The position numbers were made by a program, and so were the translations under genes. 64,000 nt of DNA from an uncultured bacterium. GTDB lineage: Bacteria > Bacillota_I > Bacilli_A > RF39 > UBA660. The notes under the pieces are model-generated. The model was given only the letters and a program-made list of their open reading frames with translations, did no database searches and was not told the origin of the DNA. Below, piece after piece: positions 58,622 to 64,000 of the stretch; the first letter of the stretch is position 1; each line of letters opens with the position of its first letter. The DNA lies in assembly GCA_959020415.1 (NCBI GenBank), contig CAUERX010000003.1:10097-74096 (forward strand). The letters are read 5' to 3'.

Positions 58622-58654
58622 GGGCGTAGGTATATATCCTACTGCCCGTTTTTT
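58622..58654 (+). terminator. Terminator/attenuator between tRNA-Asn array and gatC
   Basis: GGGC-GTAGG (58622-58630) pairs with CCTAC-T-GCCC (58638-58647), then a six-T run. It would end most tRNA transcripts; gatC then depends on read-through. A small AATAAAG-GAAG-CTTTATT hairpin lies before it (58593-58610). Confidence 0.75.
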
Positions 58655-58672
58655 GTATAAGGAGGTATTTCA

Positions 58673-58978
58673 ATGGGAGAAAGTGCAAAATTTACGAAAG
58701 AAATGGTCGATGATTATGCAGATAAGTTATTAATTGGTTTAACACCGGAAGAAAATAAACAGGTTTTAGATGAATTTGAAATCATTGATGCAAATATTGA
58801 TTTAATTAATGAAATTCCAGATATTTCAAAGGTTAAACCAATGACACATGCACTTGATAATTTTGAGTGTAGTTTTAGGGAAGATGTAGTGGAAGAATCG
58901 ATATCAATTGAAGATTTACTTGCAAACTGTGATGAATCTGATGATGGTGAAGTTGAAGTACCAAGGATGGTGGGATAG
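58673..58978 (+). CDS. gatC: Asp/Glu-tRNA amidotransferase subunit C
   Basis: 101 residues, the small belt subunit that holds GatA and GatB together. Early FTKEMVDDYADKLLIGLTPEENKQVLDEFEII, then IPDISKVKPMTHALDNFECSFREDVVEESIS, is the GatC pattern. RBS AAGGAGG precedes ATG 58673. Stop and gatA start are two bases apart. Confidence 0.93.
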   Translation: MGESAKFTKEMVDDYADKLLIGLTPEENKQVLDEFEIIDANIDLINEIPDISKVKPMTHALDNFECSFREDVVEESISIEDLLANCDESDDGEVEVPRMVG

Positions 58979-58979
58979 T

Positions 58980-60437
58980 ATGGAATATATGAGTAAAAGT
59001 ATATTAGAAATTCATGAAGCCTTGAAAAATGGTGAAGTTACTAGTGAAGAATTAGTAAAAGAGTCAATTTCAAAATCGCATGAAGTTAATGAAAAATGTA
59101 ATGCTTTTGTAACTATATTGGACGATGCTAAAGGCAGTGAAGTAACTGAAGATTTACTTTCAGGAATTCCTTATGGTGTTAAAGATAACTATAGTACAAA
59201 AGATGTTTTAAGTACAGGTTCATCAAATACTTTAAAAGACTATGTGCCTTTCTTTAGTGCAACAGCAATTGAAAATTTAGAAAAACACGGAGCTGTGATG
59301 GTTAATAAAACAGTACTAGATGAATTTGGTATGGGTGGAACTGGAACAACAGGTCATACAGGGATCGTAAGAAATCCTTGGGATACTTCTAGAATGTGTT
59401 CAGGTTCATCAGCTGGAAGTGCCGCAGCTGTAGCAGCGGGAGTTTATCCATATGCAACAGGTAGCGATACAGGTGATTCGATTAGAAAGCCAGCAGCTTA
59501 TTGTGGTATTGTTGGATATAAACCAACTTATGGGATGATTTCTCGTTATGGATTATTTCCGTTTGCTAGTAGTTTAGATCACTGTGGGGCATTAACGAGA
59601 ACAGTTGAGGACGCGGCTATCGTTGTTGATGCGATGAAGGGTATTGATGCAAACGACATGACATCATGGGATTCAAAAGATATTAATTTATTTGAATCTT
59701 TAAATGCTGATGTTAAAGGGAAAAAGTTGTGTTATGTCAAAGAAATTTGTGACGTTGCTAATTACCCTGAAGCTGATGATGAATTAAAAGAACATTTGGC
59801 TAATTTCATGAAAATGGTTGATCAATGCCGTGAACTTGGAATGGAAGTCGAAGAAGTTTCTGTTGATCAAAAATTATTAGCAGCGCAGCCTTCAGTATAT
59901 GTAGTTATTTCTTGTGCGGAAGCAACTTCAAATATGTCTAATTTAACTGGGTTTATTTTTGGACCACGTGCGGAAGGAAAGACATGGGAAGAACAAATGA
60001 TAAACTATCGTACAAAAGGTTTTTCACCTTTAATTAAACGTCGTTTTGTTATTGGTTCTTACGTCCTTCAAGCACAAAATAAGGATCGTTATTTCCACAA
60101 TGCTCAAAGAGTAAGAAGATTACTTGTAGATAGATGGAATGAATTATTTGAAGAATATGATGCTGTAATTTTACCCGTAGGAAGTGGACCAGCAAAACCA
60201 TTGGAAGGTTCTAGTAATATGCTTGATAAACAAACACAAATACTAGAGGATCACTTGCAAGTTGGAAATTTTGGTGGTTTTCCATCAATTACTATTCCCG
60301 ATGGCTTTGTAAACGGTTTGCCAGTAGCTTTAAATATTACTGGTAAATGTTATGATGATGTAAATGTTCTTAATATTGCCTATGCCTTAGAAAAAAGTAT
60401 GGATTATAAAAATCAAATAGCTAAGGAGGTAAAATAA
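58980..60437 (+). CDS. gatA: Asp/Glu-tRNA amidotransferase subunit A
   Basis: Amidase subunit that releases ammonia from glutamine. The Ser-cisSer-Lys triad is visible: Lys in PYGVKDN, MCSGSSAGSAAAVAAG and ATGSDTGDSIRKPAA. The last motif has GDS where most enzymes have GGS. ATG 58980 (MEYMSKSI) is chosen, since the frame opening at 58908 lies inside gatC. 485 aa is standard. It shares TAATG with gatB. Confidence 0.95.
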   Translation: MEYMSKSILEIHEALKNGEVTSEELVKESISKSHEVNEKCNAFVTILDDAKGSEVTEDLLSGIPYGVKDNYSTKDVLSTGSSNTLKDYVPFFSATAIENLEKHGAVMVNKTVLDEFGMGGTGTTGHTGIVRNPWDTSRMCSGSSAGSAAAVAAGVYPYATGSDTGDSIRKPAAYCGIVGYKPTYGMISRYGLFPFASSLDHCGALTRTVEDAAIVVDAMKGIDANDMTSWDSKDINLFESLNADVKGKKLCYVKEICDVANYPEADDELKEHLANFMKMVDQCRELGMEVEEVSVDQKLLAAQPSVYVVISCAEATSNMSNLTGFIFGPRAEGKTWEEQMINYRTKGFSPLIKRRFVIGSYVLQAQNKDRYFHNAQRVRRLLVDRWNELFEEYDAVILPVGSGPAKPLEGSSNMLDKQTQILEDHLQVGNFGGFPSITIPDGFVNGLPVALNITGKCYDDVNVLNIAYALEKSMDYKNQIAKEVK

Positions 60438-61894
60438 TGAAATATAAAGTAATGGTTGGTTTAGAGATGCACTGTGAGATTAGTGAAACAAATACTAAAG
60501 TTTTTTCAGGGGCAGCTAACCAATATACTGATAAACCTAATGTAAATATTAGACCAGTTGATATGGCGTTTCCAGGAACGCTACCAGTTGTCAATAAAGA
60601 AGCGGTGAGAAAATCTTTAATGGCTAGTATGATTTTAGGATGTAAACAACCTGAATACATTTATTTTGAAAGAAAAAATTATTATTATCCTGATTTACCA
60701 AAAGGATTTCAAATTACGCAAGAAACAAAACCAGCGCCTATTGGAATTTATGGTAAATTAAAATTTGAGTGTAATGGTGAGGAAAAGGAAGTTCGAGTTA
60801 ATAATCTTCATTTAGAAGAGGATGCAGCTTCTTCAGATCATATGGCAAGAACGTCAAAAATCAACTATAATAGAGCAGGTGTACCTCTATTAGAATTAGT
60901 TACAGAACCAGATATTCGTTCAGCTGATGAAGCAGTAGCTTTCTTAGAAACAATGCGTTCAATTTATCAGTATGCTGGAATAAGTGAAGCGGATAGTAAA
61001 AAAGGTCAAATTAGATGTGATGTAAATGTATCTTTAATGGATGCTTCAAAAGATGAAAGCAATCCCGAAAATTGGGGAACTAAGATCGAAATTAAAAATG
61101 TTAACTCTTTTGGTGGGGTAAGAGACGCTATCAATTACGAAATCGAAAGACAAACTGATTTAATTGAATCTGGCGAATACGATAAAATGGAACAACAAAC
61201 TCGCAGATGGGATGAAGAATCTGGAACAACGATTTTTATGCGTAGTAAAGTTGATGCGATTGATTATAAATATTTTGTTGAGCCAAATATTCCAAAGATA
61301 AAATTGTCACAAGATTGGCTAGAACAAATTAGAAAAGAAATTCCAAAATTAGCAAATGAAAGAAAAGAAATATATATTAATGAATATGGAATTTCTAATT
61401 ATGATGCATCTATTTTAGTTAAAGAAAAACCAGTTGCTGATTTTTATGAAGAGGCTATTAAACTCGGGGCAGATCCTAAAAGTGCATCAAACTGGATTAC
61501 AACTAATTTACTTGGATGTTTAAACAAATTGGAACTTACAATTAATGATATTACTTTAACTCCTGAAATGCTTGCGAGTTTAATTAAATTAGTTGGGGAT
61601 AAAGAAATTTCTTCAAAACAAGCCAAAGTGGTTTTTGCTGAATGTTTAACTAGTGGTAAAACACCTAAAGAGGTAGTTAAAGAAAAAGGCATGATGCAAA
61701 TGAGTGATATATCAGAGATTGTTCGAATTGCTAATGAAGTTTTAGATGAAAATCACGATGTAATTGAACAATATAAAAAAGGCCGTACTAATGTCGTGGA
61801 CTTCTTAGTTGGTCAAATTATGAAAAAAACGCGTGGTACTGCTAATCCAACAATAGCTAGAAGTACAATGGTGGAAGAAATAGAAAAGAGGTGA
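60437..61894 (+). CDS. gatB: Asp/Glu-tRNA amidotransferase subunit B
   Basis: Kinase/tRNA-binding subunit that activates the misacylated Asp-tRNA-Asn or Glu-tRNA-Gln. N-terminal VGLEMHCEI, VRPVDMAFPGTLPVVN-type segment, YYYPDLPKGFQI and the LEEDAASSDH and DCNRAG-like NYNRAGVPLLELVTEPD motifs are present. The C-terminal tRNA-binding YqeY-like tail ends GQIMKKTRGTANP. 485 aa is normal. Confidence 0.96.
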   Translation: MKYKVMVGLEMHCEISETNTKVFSGAANQYTDKPNVNIRPVDMAFPGTLPVVNKEAVRKSLMASMILGCKQPEYIYFERKNYYYPDLPKGFQITQETKPAPIGIYGKLKFECNGEEKEVRVNNLHLEEDAASSDHMARTSKINYNRAGVPLLELVTEPDIRSADEAVAFLETMRSIYQYAGISEADSKKGQIRCDVNVSLMDASKDESNPENWGTKIEIKNVNSFGGVRDAINYEIERQTDLIESGEYDKMEQQTRRWDEESGTTIFMRSKVDAIDYKYFVEPNIPKIKLSQDWLEQIRKEIPKLANERKEIYINEYGISNYDASILVKEKPVADFYEEAIKLGADPKSASNWITTNLLGCLNKLELTINDITLTPEMLASLIKLVGDKEISSKQAKVVFAECLTSGKTPKEVVKEKGMMQMSDISEIVRIANEVLDENHDVIEQYKKGRTNVVDFLVGQIMKKTRGTANPTIARSTMVEEIEKR

Positions 61895-61900
61895 TTATAA

Positions 61901-63640
61901 GTGGGAAATAAATATCGTGACCATTATTGTGGTAAACTAACATTAGAAGATTTAGACAAAAACGTTAGAGTGGCAGGATGGGTTGAAAACATTCGTGACC
62001 ATGGGGGAGTTATCTTTGTCGATGTTCGTGATGAAACAGGGGTAATTCAAGTTGTTAGTAATGACGACAGTATTTTTGACGGGCTGACTCGTGAGTCAAC
62101 AGTAACTTTAGAAGGAATTATTCGTAAACGTGATGAAGAAACTTATAATCCAAAGATTGCTACGGGCATGATTGAAATATTGATAGAGGAAATCGAAGTT
62201 CTAGGAAAAGCAAAAAATGAGCTACCATTTGAAGTTGTAACTTCAACAAGCGTTAATGAAGAGGTAAGGCTTAAGTATCGTTACTTAGATATGCGTAATA
62301 AAAAAGTTCACGATAATATTAAATTTAGAAGCGAAGTACTTAAGTTTATAAGAAATAAAATGGATAGTTTAGGTTTTACCGAAGTTCAAACGCCTATTTT
62401 AACAGCATCTTCACCAGAAGGTGCAAGAGATTTTATTGTTCCTTCGCGTAGATTTAAAGGTAAATTTTACGCTTTACCACAAGCGCCACAAATATTTAAG
62501 GAACTACTAATGGTGGGTGGGTTTGATAGGTATTATCAGATTGCTCCTTGTTTTCGTGATGAAGATGGCCGTGCAGATAGAACTTTAGAGTTTTATCAGT
62601 TAGATTTGGAAATGGCTTTTGCTGAAGAAGAAGACGTTTATAAAATAGGTGAGGATGTTTTCTATGATTTATTTACTAAATTTTCAGATAGAAAAGTTTC
62701 ACCAAAACCTTTTAGACGTATTGCTTATAAAGAAGCTATGCTAAAATATGGGACGGATAAACCTGATTTAAGAAATCCACTTGTTATTACTGATGTTAGT
62801 GAAATTTTTAAGGAAACTGAATTTAAACCATTTAGAGGAGTAGTTGTTAGGGCAATTAAAGTAGATGATTTGGCAACTAAATCAAATTCTTGGTTTAATG
62901 AAGTTGTTGATTATGTTAAATCGATTGGAATGCCAGGAATTGGATATATATCTTACCTGAAGGATGGCTCTTTTAAAGGACCGATTGATAAATTTTTAAC
63001 TGAAGAAGATAGAAAAGCGTTAATTGAAACTTGTGATTTAAAACCAAATGGAGTTGTATTCTTTATTGCTGATAAGAAGGCTAATCAAGCGGCTAAACAG
63101 GCTGGAATGATTAGAATAGAACTAGGCAAACGTTTAGATTTAATTGATCCAAATGTTTATGAATTCTGTATTATTAATGATATGCCGATGTTTGAGTATA
63201 ACGAAGAAGAAGGTAAATACGATTTTGGCCATAACCCATTTAGTATGCCACAAGGTGGGGAAAAGGCTTACGACGAGGATATTGAAGATATTCTCGCTTA
63301 CCAATATGATTTTGTATGTAATGGATTTGAAATGTCATCAGGAGCTGTGCGTAACCATGATATAAATCTTTTGATGAAAGGATTTAATTTAGTAGGTTAT
63401 TCAGAAGATGTTGTTAAAGATAAATTTAGTTCTTTATATACAGCATTTCAATATGGCGTGCCGCCACATGCAGGAATGGCACCTGGTATTGATCGTATTA
63501 TTATGCTTTTAAAAGATGAGCCAAATTTAAGAGAAGTTCAAGCATTCCCACCGAATGTTAGTGGACAGGATAATATGATGGGCTCACCTAGTGAAGTATC
63601 AGAGAAACAATTAAGAGAAGTTCATATCAAAATTAGATAA
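61901..63640 (+). CDS. aspS: Aspartyl-tRNA synthetase, probably non-discriminating
   Basis: 579 residues, bacterial class IIb AspRS. The N-terminal OB anticodon-binding domain (1-110), class II motif 2 (FRDEDGRADRTLEFYQLDLEM) and motif 3 (GMAPGIDRIIMLL) are present, with the GAD insertion between. In the OB fold RDHGGVIFVDVRD has His at the position that is His in non-discriminating and Leu in discriminating bacterial enzymes. That fits charging of both tRNA-Asp and tRNA-Asn as GatCAB substrate. GTG start 61901 with RBS AGAGGTGAT. Last gene of the transamidation block. Confidence 0.93.
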   Translation: MGNKYRDHYCGKLTLEDLDKNVRVAGWVENIRDHGGVIFVDVRDETGVIQVVSNDDSIFDGLTRESTVTLEGIIRKRDEETYNPKIATGMIEILIEEIEVLGKAKNELPFEVVTSTSVNEEVRLKYRYLDMRNKKVHDNIKFRSEVLKFIRNKMDSLGFTEVQTPILTASSPEGARDFIVPSRRFKGKFYALPQAPQIFKELLMVGGFDRYYQIAPCFRDEDGRADRTLEFYQLDLEMAFAEEEDVYKIGEDVFYDLFTKFSDRKVSPKPFRRIAYKEAMLKYGTDKPDLRNPLVITDVSEIFKETEFKPFRGVVVRAIKVDDLATKSNSWFNEVVDYVKSIGMPGIGYISYLKDGSFKGPIDKFLTEEDRKALIETCDLKPNGVVFFIADKKANQAAKQAGMIRIELGKRLDLIDPNVYEFCIINDMPMFEYNEEEGKYDFGHNPFSMPQGGEKAYDEDIEDILAYQYDFVCNGFEMSSGAVRNHDINLLMKGFNLVGYSEDVVKDKFSSLYTAFQYGVPPHAGMAPGIDRIIMLLKDEPNLREVQAFPPNVSGQDNMMGSPSEVSEKQLREVHIKIR

Positions 63641-63707
63641 TATGAGCTTTTTTCTTTGTAATATTATAATTTTTTTCGTTAATAATAAAGGTGAAAGGAG
63701 AAATATT

Positions 63708-63872
63708 ATGGATAAGAAAAATAATAAGGCATCTTCACCATATACTAATTTTAAAAATGAAGGACCTTGCTGTTCTCATAAAAAAGAAGATACACTTCAT
63801 AAAATGAAAGAAGTTATTAGTACTGAAGCAGCTCAAAATTCAGAAATAATTAAAGATAATAAGGCCGATTAG
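63708..63872 (+). CDS. Small hypothetical protein
   Basis: 54 residues, hydrophilic, with CC and H pairs (EGPCCSHKKEDTLHKMKEV). Not recognised. ATG 63708 follows AAAGGAG; TATAAT at 63665-63670. The longer in-frame opening at 63642 covers the promoter and is not used. Confidence 0.5.
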   Translation: MDKKNNKASSPYTNFKNEGPCCSHKKEDTLHKMKEVISTEAAQNSEIIKDNKAD

Positions 63873-63885
63873 GCTTTTTTGATTT
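63860..63885 (+). terminator. Terminator after the 54-residue gene
   Basis: AAGGCC-GATTA-GGCTT stem with one bulge and a T-run, over the stop codon. Bases 63886-64000 show no gene. Confidence 0.6.
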
Positions 63886-64000
63886 TAATAAAAAGTGATT
63901 GTAATATTTAATTCCAAAAGCTACTAATTAACGACAAAAAATATCTGTTAAACATTAGTTAAAATGATACCGATTTATAATGTGGATAACAAACAAAGGT

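Noticed and set aside
63981..63989. A perfect DnaA box (TGTGGATAA) near the right edge
   Set aside because: It is a single 9-mer without further boxes, without dnaA/dnaN and without an AT-rich unwinding region; chance is likely in such AT-rich DNA.

Overview
The window is a very AT-rich piece of chromosome with standard genetic code (TGA is used as a stop, for example at 3889-3891). Gene content points to an anaerobic, peptidoglycan-containing low-GC Firmicute. It has pyruvate:ferredoxin oxidoreductase instead of pyruvate dehydrogenase, a PASTA kinase with its phosphatase, a DD-carboxypeptidase, GatCAB with AspRS, the YmfF/YmfH pair, T-box control and an NrtR-run NAD salvage pathway. An uncultured gut Bacilli/Mollicutes-related lineage is a reasonable guess; the exact taxon is inference.

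Layout. 1-19915 is a dense, almost entirely plus-strand core: uvrA (5' cut by the window edge), a DD-carboxypeptidase, yqeG-like phosphatase, deoD, ymfF-ymfH, secG, then rlmN-prpC-prkC-rsgA-rpe, a lone prepilin-like gene, nifJ and recG. A structured small RNA lies on the minus strand in front of recG. 19948-30821 is a small-RNA gene whose 3' end is interrupted by a 10.7 kb integrative mobilizable element. The element is bounded by CCCCCTGAAGGC at 20045-20056 and 30788-30799 and brings a replacement terminator for the RNA. Its leftward module holds a tyrosine integrase, a membrane protein, a MobV relaxase with an oriT-like hairpin cluster, and a RepA-like ATPase with small DNA-binding proteins. 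Its rightward module holds a repressor, an adenine methyltransferase, a putative restriction enzyme, a PHP-domain/ATPase fusion and a 95-residue protein. The two modules share a switch region with three TGTCCGAAA boxes. This cargo is the best candidate for an under-described defence system.

30840-41480 is accessory and partly decayed: a second unknown small RNA, a DUF3781 gene, a broken SAP/DUF6434 gene, regulators, a MerR-cupin-flavodoxin-DUF362 operon (cupin frameshifted), ogt, DUF1292 and an acidic coiled-coil protein. It ends in a 3.4 kb insert flanked by a 23-bp duplicated hairpin and containing nested IS256 and IS1182-type remnants. 41546-47491 has NfeD/SPFH membrane proteins, an unknown 507-residue protein, an ABC exporter fusion and one heavily decayed gene.

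47537-55234 is msrAB followed by a complete NAD salvage and synthesis block: pncA, pncB, nadE, a radical-SAM protein, nadD, pncC, the regulator nrtR and nadK. Matching inverted repeats at the pncA promoter are the likely NrtR operators. 55263-64000 holds a ProX-type editing protein, tRNA-Lys, two small unknown genes, a phospholipase C-like protein, tRNA-Ile and tRNA-Glu. These are followed by a T-box leader with overlapping GAA/AAC specifier codons, three tRNA-Asn genes, gatC-gatA-gatB and aspS. The T-box appears to couple Asn and Glu tRNA charging to production of tRNA-Asn and of the transamidation enzymes.
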